Below, in pieces: positions 48,407-59,639 of a DNA stretch of 60,000 nucleotides (position 1 is its first letter; every line of letters starts with the position of its first letter). The stretch is from Lineus longissimus (Eukaryota > Nemertea > Pilidiophora > Heteronemertea > Lineidae). The stretch spans positions 20,035,501-20,095,500 of the forward strand of contig NC_088310.1 in the NCBI RefSeq assembly GCF_910592395.1, in the 5' to 3' direction. A program made the position numbers and the translations under genes. Under the pieces are notes generated by a model, which ran no database searches, was not told the origin of the DNA, and saw only the letters and a list, made by a program, of their open reading frames with translations.

Positions 48407-50607
48407 CTGAAATGACAAGGCGGGAATCGGATGAATAAAACATGAAAACATGTCCAATGTGGGTTTTCGAAGCAGGGATTTGGTGATGTGCTGGTTGAAA
48501 CGATCTTCTGTAAGCCTATAAGTCACCTTACGATGGCCGCATCCGGCGTTGGTGTCTTTGGATAGCTCCAGTTGTTAATTCTCAGCAAGATTACTAAATG
48601 TATGTGTCGCTAGTATATTCAACTTGTTGTTACTTGTTGAGGCGGAAACACCATATAAAGGTTCGGAGAATGCGATTTCGGTTAGGAAAACCAGACTTAT
48701 GCATCTCATGGTTCCAATTAACATTCATTGACATTCTTTGTGGAAACAAGAAAAAGGCTGGTACTTTTTGTTGGTTGTTTTTGTTTTAGTGTGATATTAT
48801 CCAAATTTCTCGTAGCACTCATGTCCATAAATCCATCATTGCTTCGCCACACATCCGTTTGACATTCAATGAAGTGCCACAATCTGGAAATGAATCAAAC
48901 CAAGAGCGATTGAACTATAATCTACAGTGATGCTCATCGGTGTAGATTCCTAATTGATATTTACCCAATGAATTACCAAGCGTTTTCCTGCATTGGGTTT
49001 GATCCATCCCGGGTCTTGATTTTGCTAAGAGATAACTTAAAGGGAGACACGAGATCAATGTGTAGCTGCTGAAGAAAACGACTGGTTCCGGTTACTGCAA
49101 TGGCTTGACGGTTTCATGATTTCAGAATGCAGTCCTTTTCTTCCGCTATTCTGTACATATAAGCAGTAGTTCACTGTCACACAACTCTAAAGGGAGAAGC
49201 GTCACTCAACCATATTATTCATGTCGCTCAACAATATCTGACAAGGCACGCTTCACCTTGCGTTTAAATCCTCATATCTCAGTTTGATAGATGTTTTCAT
49301 TAACTAATGTTAGATAAATCAATTATCTAATCGGATGCAGTTCAAGTAGAATTTCAGCACTCTCGCGCTTGGGGCTTCCACCTTTGCCATTTCCGACAAC
49401 GAAGATCAATGGTGGTTCTAGAAAAGATTCTACACGAATCAGCTGTACAGCTGGCTGCGTAAATTGGTGTTCCCATGGTGAGGCCTCTTTCGATACTATA
49501 CCAACACGCTCGGTATAAATCAATGATCCGGGTTATTTCTTTGAGACCGATTTATTTCACTTACTGCGGCATACCGAGAGGTTGCAACGGCGAATGCCGG
49601 CCATTTCCTATCCCGGCTCTTTAGTTTTGTTTCATCAGGTGTCCGACTGGTCATTTTACTGCCATGATTTGTTACAAACGAGGGTTGCCGGCCTAATGAC
49701 GCCATCAGACCTGTTATTAGTGTGTTAGTAATGGATCAAGGACAGTTTGATCGGTACGTGCCATTGGTCCTCTCGGTTGAACCTTCCGGGAGATCAGTGG
49801 TCAAATGGTGCACACACGATTTTTGACACGCGCTGAAGGTAAGAAAATCTCTGTCCAGTCAGCAGAGGGGACATGTTACGTTATGTACTTGCATAAGAAA
49901 ATTGACTGAGAAATCGGTCCGAGTCACCGGACCAGCACGAAATGTTTGACGCCACCCGGGATGCTGACCGATTTACATTATTCGGACTATACAAGTGAAC
50001 TAGATCATATGTGTCTCCTGTAGTGACAAACACACTTGTTGCACATCACTTTCTGGATATCTTCTACATGTACTCTCGATTAGCAACAATTATCCCTGAA
50101 TGCCACCAAAAAGAATATAAACTGATCGGTTTACTCAGTTTACACGGTAGTCATGGTAACTAGAACATGTAGAAGACCATTCCTGAATTCGAAATTTATG
50201 CATTTTTCATTTCGTTTTATATCTTCCAGCCCCCGGGATCTGACAATAATTTACTGAAAACGCTTGTATTGACAAAACTCATGATTTATGCGAACTCGAC
50301 GTGAATCAGATATGTTATCCCATCGTCTGCTCTCCTGAATTCAGTCACGAGCCACAACATAATGATTTAATAGTCTCACGAAACTAGTTTTCAGATATGC
50401 ATGTATTAAATGCAAGACACCTCGCAGTTTTTCTTTAGCGTTTCACTTTATGCACTTTACAAATTCCTGTGCATCACAGTAGACGTAAATCGATAGGCTT
50501 CATACGTCAAACGGAGCGGTTAGTCTCGATTTTACTGTGACTCACTTTGACTATAAATCAACTACGCGCGTAACAGTAACACCATTCTGTATTGTCTGGG
50601 CGTATGA
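48407..50607. other. Intronic sequence of the MS4A-like gene; no gene recognised
   Basis: Short - strand frames at 49323-49705 show no domain. Confidence 0.35.
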
Positions 50608-50616
50608 CCTATTTAC
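50608..50616. repeat. Target-site duplication (left copy)
   Basis: CCTATTTAC, repeated exactly at 51356-51364 on the other side of the element. Confidence 0.85.
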
Positions 50617-51355
50617 CGGCTGTTATAAAACGCGGATTCCGCGGAAATCCGCGGAAAAATCACAAAGCCGCCAGTAAATACGCGCATAATATTAAATGAT
50701 AATTATATTATACAAATAACAACATAAATCATAAATCGGAGGCAAGAACTACCAGTTATCTGCACATTTCATCGGTCAGATTTTAATCCTCTGGAGCGCC
50801 ATTCATGCCATTCCGATCGACTCTTCCCTCTTTTTTTCTTGGTGTTGATAAACTTTGCATGTTATCTTCGACACCACCGTGGTTCCTAATTCCCTAACGG
50901 AACACATTACGAGGCTGCTTTCAAGTGTGATTGATGCCCGGATTGATGTACGTTACGGTATATGCCTCCTTCAAATATAAGTCGATGACGAACTGAATTC
51001 TGGTCTACGAAAATGTTTTAGGACAATCTCCTTGCAGCTCGAACCTAACCAACCATATGGACTGCACATTGAGTCTATTTTTAGCAATCACAAAAACTTA
51101 CTTCGCGGCCCGTCTAGAGTATAAGTTTATTTCAAACCACAAGGTGCTTGTGATTTACGGCGCATACAGCGCACCATATAACGGGGATTCCCAAAGACCT
51201 ATATAAATATATATATTGTCACCAGGAGTACTTCATGCGCACAACAATGCACACTACTAATATGAAAAACTCTCACCTGCGGTTCAGGTGGCCACCCTGT
51301 AGCCAAGTTAGATTTTTCCGGGGATTTCCGCGGAATCCGCGTTTTATAACAGCCG
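50617..51355. mobile_element. Non-autonomous DNA transposon with 45-bp TIRs (Mutator-like MITE)
   Basis: The terminal inverted repeats 50617-50661 and 51311-51355 match at 44 of 45 positions and start CGGCTGTTATAAAACGCGGA. The element is 739 bp long, has no transposase frame and an AT-rich interior. It is flanked by a 9-bp direct duplication, CCTATTTAC, at 50608-50616 and 51356-51364. Long TIRs with a 9-bp duplication are typical of Mutator-like elements; other superfamilies are possible. Confidence 0.9.
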
Positions 51356-51671
51356 CCTATTTACCAATAGAAAGTGATGACTGATGACCTAAATATCAGC
51401 ACCAGGAATACCCGATGACATCCGCCATTGTATAGTTTCCTTTCCATGCATGCAGGCAGTCGCGGGTATTTCTCCGCATATATAACGGTATGTATGTCAA
51501 TGTATGTTTACCGTACTATTTAACAGCCATTCTGCAAGTATCAGTATAGTGGCCTGTACCTCTAAGGCTGTACACAAGCACGAGATACAAGTTCAGTGTA
51601 TGGCAGCTGGATCTATTCTAAACAGGTGGTCGAAGGCTTTCCATTCTATTCTCGTGAGTTTTGATACGGCC

Positions 51672-51975
51672 TGTGGAAAAGACCAAACGATCGATGATCC
51701 CGTTGAGCTCAAGATACTCTGTCGACGCTCTGGAATATGGGATCGGGCACACACAGAGGGAACCACTGTCTGGCATCACCTGTTCAAGCTCTGACCTGGA
51801 AGCCACAGGGATGAGGAAAAGGTGGCCGAGGAACAGCTGGCGACGGCACCTCGAGAGTGACGTTGAGACCATTGGTCACTCTTGAGACCTCGAGAGGATC
51901 GCCAGGGACAGAAGACGAGTGGGGAAAATTGTTCGCGGCACCGACGGGCTTATACAGGAAGTGTGCTGCGGATGG
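51672..51975 (+). pseudogene. Non-LTR retrotransposon (LINE) reverse-transcriptase C-terminal fossil
   Basis: Pieces of the typical LINE pol C-terminus are visible in order but in more than one phase: YGIGHTQREPL, then VQALTWKPQG, then MRKRWPRNSWRRHLESDVET and IGHS, a TGA (51884) where Trp is usual, then DLERIARDRRRVGKIVRG. At least two frame changes and one stop show that it is dead. The 5' part of the element is absent. It ends about 250 bp before the first LRR start codon, so part of it may have been exapted as 5' UTR or intron. Confidence 0.75.
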
Positions 51976-52224
51976 CTACAGCCTCTCTCATGTCCACGGC
52001 TGACGTTGTGTCCGTCATCATCGTTCCTCACTCGGTTCCCCTCAGTTGTTCTTGTTCTCCGGCATCTCGTCTATTCTCATCAGCGTCTCGGCGCCATCGC
52101 TATTCCTCTTGTCAGTTCCTGTTGCTACATGTACGGTACATGTACATGTGTCTACAGACTATGGTGAGCTGGAGTCATACAATCGTACGCACAGTTGTAA
52201 CATCATCCTTTTTTTTTACAGAAC

Positions 52225-53838
52225 ATGGATCTCTTTATAGCTACAGCGATGTTTGTGCTCCTAAATGTTGCACAGTATTTCCAGCCGAGTGCAGCGTGTC
52301 CCAAAGAGTGTACATGTCTGACCAATGGGTATGTGAACTGCAGCTCCCGCGGGTTGACATCAGTGCCCGATGGAATTCCACCGAACACAACTATCCTTGA
52401 TCTCAGCGGAAATACGTTCTCATCGATACCGGATACGGCGTTTAACTTAACCGAGTTGCAGGTACTGAATCTTGGCAAATGTGGCATCAGAGAACTTCCT
52501 CCTAATCTCTTCAAAGGCCTAGCTAATCTACGGGCGCTTAATCTACAGGAGAACCGCATCGAGACATTGAAAAGGGACACTTTCGCGGGTATTACATTCG
52601 TCCCGGAATATAGGCGTATGTGTTTTCTCGGGAAGGAGGACCGCCAATGTATCTTGGACCTCCGAAAGAATCCTATCAAGTCGATAAAAGCGGGAGCATT
52701 TCGGTCGACTCTGCACCCGAGGATTTACATTGGAGATGAACCTACGACAACCCTAACGATAGAAAATCGCGCTTTTGAGTCGTTGAAACGGGCTAACATC
52801 GTGATAACGAATGTTGCGGACTTGGTGTTTGAGACATCTGCCTTTGAGGGATGCTTTGAACCACGAATCATTAGAATAGTTGACTCGGGCATGGATACGC
52901 TGTCCCACAAAGCCTTCGGTGGTATCACCCGTGTCACATACGTTGAAATAGATAACTGCACTATCGGTGAATTTCCAAAAGCCCTGTTTCTCGGAACCAC
53001 TTTCCAAGGACGAGATAACTATGTGGCAGAGAACGCAATTTCGATCCGAAGGTCAACTATCAAGACTGTTATTCCGTACATGGCGTTTGCTGGAACTGAT
53101 GTCCGAAGTATTAGCATAACTGAGAACACAATGCATGGATTTGCTAACTTTACGTTCTATGGAATGAAATTGTACAGTTTGAATATTGCAATGAACACGT
53201 TTACTCATCAAGATTCTTTACGACCTTACAAACTAAGTGGAATACAAGAGGCTTTACTTGGTATTTTCATTCAGAACAACAGTTTCAATGTCATCGATAA
53301 AGACGCCTTCACTGCCTCCAAGAATATCAACAGATTGAAAATCACTGGACATTCTGAAAATTTCACGGTTTCAGCTTTTGCGTTCCGTGACCTTTCCAAG
53401 GTTAAAGAGCTAGAATTTGACAACATGGGGTCACTACTACTTGAGAAGAATAGCCTTTCCGGCATCGACATCACGCGTATACGTTTCTATGAATCAACCA
53501 TTACTGATTTTGACCGCAACGCTATCAACACTTGCGTGCCCGGTTTTGCGTCTCTGTCTATGTACAGCGGACCTATTCCTTGCGATTGTTTCGCTGCGGG
53601 TTTGGCTTACTTTTGCCGATTTAAGAACATTGGTTATTTCATCTCTTGCCGTGATGGAATGAACAGCCGCAGTGTGACAGCATTTGGTTCCACTGCTGAA
53701 TGGCATGGGCCAAACCCTGCATTACCCAAATGTACGGCGTCAAGTGCGTTAACATGTCCCGGGGGTGGAGCAAGCCTGAAGAGTGTTTCGCCGTTCCTCA
53801 TCGCTGTTCTTATTGTGATGTTGCTGTTCACCTTCTGA
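52225..53838 (+). CDS. GPI-type leucine-rich-repeat surface protein, copy 1 (537 aa)
   Basis: Signal peptide 1-24. LRRNT cap with C25, C29, C31 and C39 (CPKECTC...NCS). Regular LRRs run from about 55-120 (ILDLSGNTF, LRALNLQEN), then an insertion with two cysteines (C133, C142), then irregular repeats with AFxG, IxIxN patterns to about residue 435. A C-terminal cap contains PCDC (453, 455), C464 and C475. Residues 521-537 are a hydrophobic tail with nothing after it, a GPI-anchor signal. The expected product is an extracellular lipid-anchored recognition or adhesion protein. The ATG follows an acceptor (TTTTTTTTACAG, 52221) by 3 nt, so the whole CDS is in one exon after a 5' UTR intron. The architecture is like lamprey VLRs, but LRRNT/LRRCT proteins are common and no orthology is claimed. 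Confidence 0.9.
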   Translation: MDLFIATAMFVLLNVAQYFQPSAACPKECTCLTNGYVNCSSRGLTSVPDGIPPNTTILDLSGNTFSSIPDTAFNLTELQVLNLGKCGIRELPPNLFKGLANLRALNLQENRIETLKRDTFAGITFVPEYRRMCFLGKEDRQCILDLRKNPIKSIKAGAFRSTLHPRIYIGDEPTTTLTIENRAFESLKRANIVITNVADLVFETSAFEGCFEPRIIRIVDSGMDTLSHKAFGGITRVTYVEIDNCTIGEFPKALFLGTTFQGRDNYVAENAISIRRSTIKTVIPYMAFAGTDVRSISITENTMHGFANFTFYGMKLYSLNIAMNTFTHQDSLRPYKLSGIQEALLGIFIQNNSFNVIDKDAFTASKNINRLKITGHSENFTVSAFAFRDLSKVKELEFDNMGSLLLEKNSLSGIDITRIRFYESTITDFDRNAINTCVPGFASLSMYSGPIPCDCFAAGLAYFCRFKNIGYFISCRDGMNSRSVTAFGSTAEWHGPNPALPKCTASSALTCPGGGASLKSVSPFLIAVLIVMLLFTF

Positions 53839-54225
53839 TGTAAATCTTGGATGGGAGATATTGTACACATTGTACATGTAAGCTGCGAGCTTATTCCCGA
53901 GACTGTTATGTGGCCACTAATTTGAGAGGTTCAGCGTATCTCATAAAAAGTAAATTTGCCATGCGGATATTGCGTTTATCGAAGGCTCTATAAATAGCCA
54001 CAATACCATTAACGTCCACAGTCGGCAGTTTTCCTTTGAGAGGTTAACTGTATCTTATCTTATCGCATATTGGCAATACATGTACCTATGATATTGTGTT
54101 TACCCAAGTAATTTATTACCCGAATGATTATGATGAAGTTGAGTATAATTCCTTGGAATTGGTAGTGGGGCGTTGGTCTCCCGCGTTTCTTTCATAAAGT
54201 CGGAGTTCGTTTGCAGGAGGCGGAT
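53839..54225. other. Spacer between LRR genes, with likely promoter and 5' UTR of copy 2
   Basis: Carries TATAAATAG at 53989 and an acceptor (GTTCGTTTGCAG) ending at 54216. No AATAAA was seen after copy 1. Confidence 0.5.
53989..53997 (+). promoter_or_regulatory. Candidate TATA box for LRR copy 2
   Basis: TATAAATAG, about 235 bp before the ATG, with an initiator-like CAGTCGGCAGTTTT about 30 bp downstream. The 5' UTR intron would start after it. Confidence 0.4.
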
Positions 54226-55850
54226 ATGTTCACGGCAAGGAAAGTTATTACGTTCTTGGTTCTCCTTCTGCATGTAGCACAGCAAGTCCAGCCGAGTGCA
54301 GCATGTCCCAAACAGTGTAAATGCACCAATACGAATGTGATCTGCAGCTCCCGCGGGTTAACATCAGTGCCCGATGGAATTCCACCGAACACAACTATCC
54401 TTGATCTCAGCGGCAATACGTTCTTGATACTCGATACGGCGTTTAACTTAACTGAGTTGCAGCTACTGAATCTTGACAAATGTGGCATCAAAGAACTTCT
54501 GCCTAATCTCTTCAAAGGCCTAGCAAATCTGCGGGCGCTTTATCTCGAGGGGAATCGAATCGAAACTTTGAAAAGAGACACTTTCTCGGGCATTACGTTC
54601 GTTCATGTAAGAGGTAGTGTCGGGTGCTTGGGATATCGAAAAGGATGCATGTTGGACCTCCGAAAGAATCCTATCGGGTCAATAAATACAGGAGCATTTC
54701 GGTCGACCCTACGCCCTTCGATTATCTTGGGAGGTGAGCCGAATTCAACACTAACAATAGAAAATCGCGCTTTTGAGTCTTTGAAAGAAGCTTCCATCGT
54801 GATAGAGAATGTTGCCGATCTTGTCTTCAAAGCCTTTGCATTTGATGGATGTTCTGAACCCCACTTGATTAGGATCCTTAACTCTGGCATGGCCATGCTG
54901 TATAACTTCGCCTTCAGTGGCATAGACCGAATAGAGGAGTTTGAGATAAGAAACTGTACAATTGGTGAATTTCCCAACGGATTATTTCACAAAACCTCAT
55001 TTCACGGCGAATTGAACAGACTTTCTATCCTTTGGTCGAATATCATGACTGAAATTCCCTACATGGCGTTTTATGGGATCGGTGTTCGAAGTATAAGCAT
55101 AGCCTACAACACAATGCCTGCATTTGGTAACTTTGTCTTCTTTGGGATGAAGTTTTATAGTCTGGAGATTGCACATACTCACCAGGAGTCTTTGCGAATG
55201 GAATTAAATGGAATCAAGGGAGCATCGGGTGGTGTCTCCATCCGTAACAACAGTTTTAGTGGCATCGATAAGACGCATTCTCTGGTTGCAGTGACATCAA
55301 CGGACTGTATATCCTCGATCATTATAAAAATCTGACAATTTCTGCATTTGCTTTTCGTGGCCTGTCCAACGTTAAATTGCTGTACTTTGATGGAATGGAG
55401 TCACTGCTACTTGAGAAGGACAGCCTCGCTGGGATGAACATCACGCATATACGTTTCTACAGATCAAACATAACAAAATTTGACCGAAACGCTATCGACA
55501 CTTGTAGGACTCTGCCTGGTTTTACCTCCCTTACTATGGAGAGCGCACCTATACCTTGTGATTGTTCCGCTGCGGGATTGGCTAACTTTTGTCGAGTTAA
55601 GAATATTAGTTGCCACATCTCTTGTCGTGACGGAGTAACCAGCCGCAGTGTGGAGGGGTTGGGTACGGTGGCAGAATGGAATGAGGCTACCGGTACCCCT
55701 GCTTTACCCAAATGTACGGCAACCAGTGTTCTTACTTGTCCCGGGCTTACTTGTCCCGGGCTTACTTGTGGAGCAAGTGAAGAGAATACATGTATTTCGC
55801 AATTGTTTTTGGCTACGTGTATGGTCCTAGTTATGTTGGCACTTCCGTGA
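54226..55850 (+). pseudogene. GPI-type LRR surface protein, copy 2, frame broken by a 1-nt deletion
   Basis: Paralogue of copy 1 in tandem, with the same layout: signal peptide, LRRNT (CPKQCKC...CSS), LRRs, a two-Cys insertion (GCLGYRKGC), PCDC cap and hydrophobic C-terminus. The ATG at 54226 fits the signal peptide best; the frame upstream to 54211 lacks an ATG. It follows an acceptor (CAG, 54216) as in copy 1. The frame runs to TGA near 55335. Alignment with copy 1 shows one A missing in GATAAG (55267-55272; copy 1 has GATAAAG). Downstream the other phase continues cleanly to TGA at 55848. Total length would be about 541 codons, like copy 1. The rest is undamaged, so this is a very young pseudogene, an allele or a sequencing error. 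A 15-bp duplication near 55737 gives TCPGLTCPGL before the tail. Confidence 0.85.
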
Positions 55851-56242
55851 TCGCTCAGCTGAAAGAGGACTTAGCTCTTCCTTACGCCAGACAGCAAAAG
55901 AACCACGCAGATTGGTCGAAAAAATCTCAAAATGGCAAGCATGTCTGATCTACTCCTTCTGTCCTGCCATAGTGAGTCGATCTGTTACCATGCACACATA
56001 TCCGACAAGTGAAGGAGAATGGTGAATGGGGAAACTACCTTACCAGATGGCAACTGCGGAATGACCGTGACGATGATGATTCAACGTTATAGATTCAGAC
56101 TGTCTTCGGCAACGGCCGTGTGTCCACAGAGGTCAGCTTTACCGACGCGAATGACGTGTGAGCTTTGTATTACAGCAAAATAACAAATATTTATCACCCG
56201 GTGGAGTAATGCTTTGTTTACAGATATAAGAAATATACATAC
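55851..56242. other. Intronic spacer, no gene seen
   Basis: Lies between LRR copy 2 and the 57-nt MS4A-like exon. Confidence 0.4.
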
Positions 56243-56299
56243 CACATACGCTGTTTTTTTCTGAGCACAAAATATTCCAAGGATACCGGTTATTATGAA
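56243..56299 (-). CDS. MS4A/CD20-like gene, second membrane-segment exon (57 nt)
   Basis: Bounded by a strong acceptor (TTTCTTCTTTCAG) and a GTATGT donor, this exon is exactly 19 codons in phase 0: FIITGILGIFCAQKKTAYV. The pattern of a Gly-rich half-helix followed by KKT is the hallmark of the second membrane helix in MS4A/CD20-like proteins. It joins in frame to the exon at 48053-48406. Too short for a normal ORF scan. Confidence 0.6.
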
Positions 56300-56440
56300 C
56301 TGAAAGAAGAAAACGCAGAAAATTAGTCTGACAAAAAAAAATTGAAAGAACCATTCATATTCTTTAAAGGTAAATAACAACGTTTCTCCTGTTATTTCCT
56401 TTCACATTTGTCTTTGCCTATACCACGACATCTAGCCTTG

Positions 56441-56633
56441 ACGTGTACTCCCTAGTAAATAGTCGGAGACTGTGACATGGACAAACCAGTTAATCCCTCT
56501 TGCTTTTATAATGGCTCTCGATCCTCCCTACCCCGAACCTCAATCATCGCCCACACTAGCTTCAACCCATACATCCAGATATCGCGTGTTTATCTCTAGC
56601 AAATAGTTAGAGACTATGACATGGCCAAATCAA
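56441..56633. repeat. Diverged direct repeat of about 50 bp, 145 bp apart
   Basis: Two copies share CTAGYAAATAGTYRGAGACT, then RTGACATGGMCAAA. They lie at about 56441-56490 and 56585-56633. Confidence 0.5.
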
Positions 56634-58032
56634 GCGCAGAGAAATCCGCTTCCCAAATTACCACAGTTGGCCATAGATCTTCTTCATCACGACATGCTCA
56701 GAACAAGGGGCGTCTCCGGTGAGGAGAAGAAATAAGTCGGTCAGGTCGCCACTATGGCCTTCCTGGACACAAGGTTTCGCTGCATTGCAAGTGGAGTGTC
56801 CCTAATGAAGAAGACCTGAACACTGAAATGCGCCGCTTCTAAATCATTCAGCGGCAGGGCTGACTAGGGGGAGGCCAGCAGTGTAATCTGTGTGCCACTC
56901 TCTTGAACCAAGGGAATCAATGGATCCAACCATTCCCGATGTCATGTACGCCAAGCCCAATTACCAAAAGTGTCGTCGTCACCATCTCGCCGTGATACTC
57001 GCACTTGCGACATTTCACACGATAACAATAATTGAGTCGGTGTTGCAAACACGTCCCGGAGGCACGCCTGCTATATTGGATTACTTATCAACTGATTTTC
57101 TCTATCCGAGGGGAATGCCTATAAATTACCTTAACGTATCGGGGACGTAGGTGCAGGGACTCCTTAGGACAACCTGGCGAATGGAACATTTACAGGGGTA
57201 ACCGGAGGACGATATCACGAAAGCAAGTTGACTTAAGACGGGGTGTATCGGCTAACCAATAACCCATGGCATACTAAGGACATAAATTTGCCCTATTGTA
57301 CCATTAGGGTGATGGTAAAAAAGCTAGGTAAGAAAAGAACTGGGAGCACAAAGAGAGGTACATTTCTTTACTTTGTATAGCTATAAAAGAGATCGCGTCA
57401 GCTTCGACAAACCAACATATTCTGTTTGGCGTCTTGGTGTTGCGATTTTTACCAGTTGTATCATGACATGACACGCCGCAGCTTCCAATATGCATTCCAG
57501 CTTTCATGTCAAACAAACGTGGGTGTCATCTTTGAAGTCGTTTCTACCCACTAATCTCCTAATGACAGCGTAACATAAGAAGTCGTGCTCATCGTTTAAT
57601 CAATGATGGTATCGTCTGACTCAGCAATCCACACAGTGCCGGTATGCGGTATGTCATCTATACCCCTGCGCCCACAGACAAAACTCTCATTTCCGCAGTT
57701 GTATGTACATGTACAGGTAACCTTCCGCTATTTTGTGTCAGCTTTTTGGAGAAGGATCAGATGTCTTGGTCATATAAGCTATATGTGACCTTTATTTCCA
57801 TACATTCTAATCAGAAAAATGTCAAATACTTCTCGCTAGATTGTGAGTATGACAGTATGACAGCTATCGCCCACATGCGAACATGTTATATTCACCAAAC
57901 TTGAGATACACCGGTGAGAGATGCTCGGCCGTTTAGGTCAGATTACGAGAACAGACCAGAAGTTATCAAAAATCCTGTGATTCATACCAACAGAACACTC
58001 GCGTAATGGAACAGTAGAAAGAAGACAAACAG
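56634..58032. other. No gene recognised
   Basis: A frame at 56917-57150 starts MDPTIPDVMYAKPNYQKCRR and has a hydrophobic stretch (HLAVILALATFHTITIIE). It has no family similarity that I see. The region probably belongs to an upstream intron of the MS4A-like gene. Confidence 0.3.
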
Positions 58033-58458
58033 ATGGCAAATGTCAGAGAAAGTTTCCCCGGAAATGGTGATTGGAAAAGTTTCTATCAGGCAAAAGTCAC
58101 GTCACTACATGTAAATCGACCTGAGCAATGCCAGAGGCATCTCAAACAAGTATGGCCTCTGTCGACCAGTTTCGCTACTTTCAACATTACCGAAGTTAGT
58201 GGTTTATTGATTCAAACGTGTTGGATCCAAACCCAGCATGTTTACAAACGGGCAAGAAGAGTCGTTGGCAATTGTTCTAGGTGCCATGGATTGTGCATCA
58301 GCCGCCACTTCAAAACTAAAACCAAGGCAACTTCATCATGGATTTCTACGTCAATGTGCAGGCTGCCTGGAACAATTGTGGAAGACACAGAAGGCAGAGC
58401 GATCAACGTAACTAGTTCCATTGTTTTGATATCACGTAAAAATTACACTTGCTTGTGA
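58033..58458 (+). other. 141-codon open frame of uncertain status
   Basis: The ATG has a fair start context (CAGATGGC), and the frame has a mixed composition with eight cysteines but no signal peptide, membrane segment or motif I recognise. It may be chance. Confidence 0.2.
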
Positions 58459-58653
58459 TGAGTTTCACTTGCACAGCAAATTTCTATCACTGACGACTGG
58501 ATTTGGAGAAGGATCGAGATCAAAGCCCTTACGAAGAATGAGAGACACTCATGATCCTGCATTACAAATGTTTGAAGAGACCCTCTCCTAAAACACCAAT
58601 GGGCTCTCTCCTTCCACTGCGTTTATTCGCTTTGTGAAGGGAAGCCTGTATTA

Positions 58654-58690
58654 CCCGATGCTATTGCTGATGGGGATCAATAGCATCGGG
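58654..58690. repeat. Perfect 13-bp hairpin
   Basis: CCCGATGCTATTG (58654-58666) and CAATAGCATCGGG (58678-58690) with an 11-nt loop. Confidence 0.7.
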
Positions 58691-59639
58691 TTCGTTTCTT
58701 TAAAGAGTAAATGGTTTGGTGAAGCATCTATTGCTTGGTACTCAGTTTGGTTCAAGCATCTATTTGATGGGTAGGAGTGGAAACATAGGAGTAACTCAGA
58801 ACTGGGGCCACATTTCACCGTACATCCCACAAAGAGTTGCAGCACTATTAGCCAGCAGTTACAGGGTTGAAGGGGTTATTCAATATTCGCGTTTCAGCGA
58901 GCATACATAATGGCGAGCCAATATGATGGGCGCCGGTGATCGATATGGATTATTGAAGAACCATCAGCACGCGGATCACATTCTCACACACTATCCGTGC
59001 TGTGTGTTGTACGAGAGAAAGCGACTGATCAATAGCAACTTGAACAAGAATAGACTACTACATGCATCGACATTAATGAGAGTTTTGGCTTTTGGAACGA
59101 ATTTAGTGTGAATATGCATCACCAACGCAACCAGACCGGCTACCTGCGAATTTGCATCACTAATATTCCGTTTGAGGAGCGGCGTGACAGTAAGATACAC
59201 GAACCAGCCTGGTTACTCTAAGGTTGAAGAAGCGATGGTCAAATGCATTCCTTTAAAGAGTCATGTCATTTGCTCCTAATGTTCGACTGGACTGGCAGAA
59301 CTATTCGAGCAGGATGTTGTCAGATTCAGTGGCTGTTTATGTCAGCACATGCCCACTCCTCTTGTCAAGATATGCCATATCTGTATTCACATGTTCACTT
59401 AGGCTGTCCAAGGCTGATTGACATGTTCGAATTACAAAAATGGCTCCCAATTCTCCTGTCTACCGCTATCTCTTTTTGTCACCAAATTTATGTATTCCAG
59501 TCTCTGAAAGCTCCGTTTCGCCATGGGGAGGCTTGATCTAGTTTTTCTTTGGTCTTAAGCCACTCGTGTGCCATAAACTATTACTGAAGTCTTATGGTCG
59601 TATTTGAAAAAAATGGCAACACGGGAGCTACAGGTATAC
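58691..59639. other. No gene recognised
   Basis: Only short frames without domain or splice support. Confidence 0.35.

Noticed and set aside
51882-52400. 172-codon + strand frame overlapping the LRR start
   Set aside because: It crosses the LINE fossil and the splice acceptor and is out of phase with the LRR protein.
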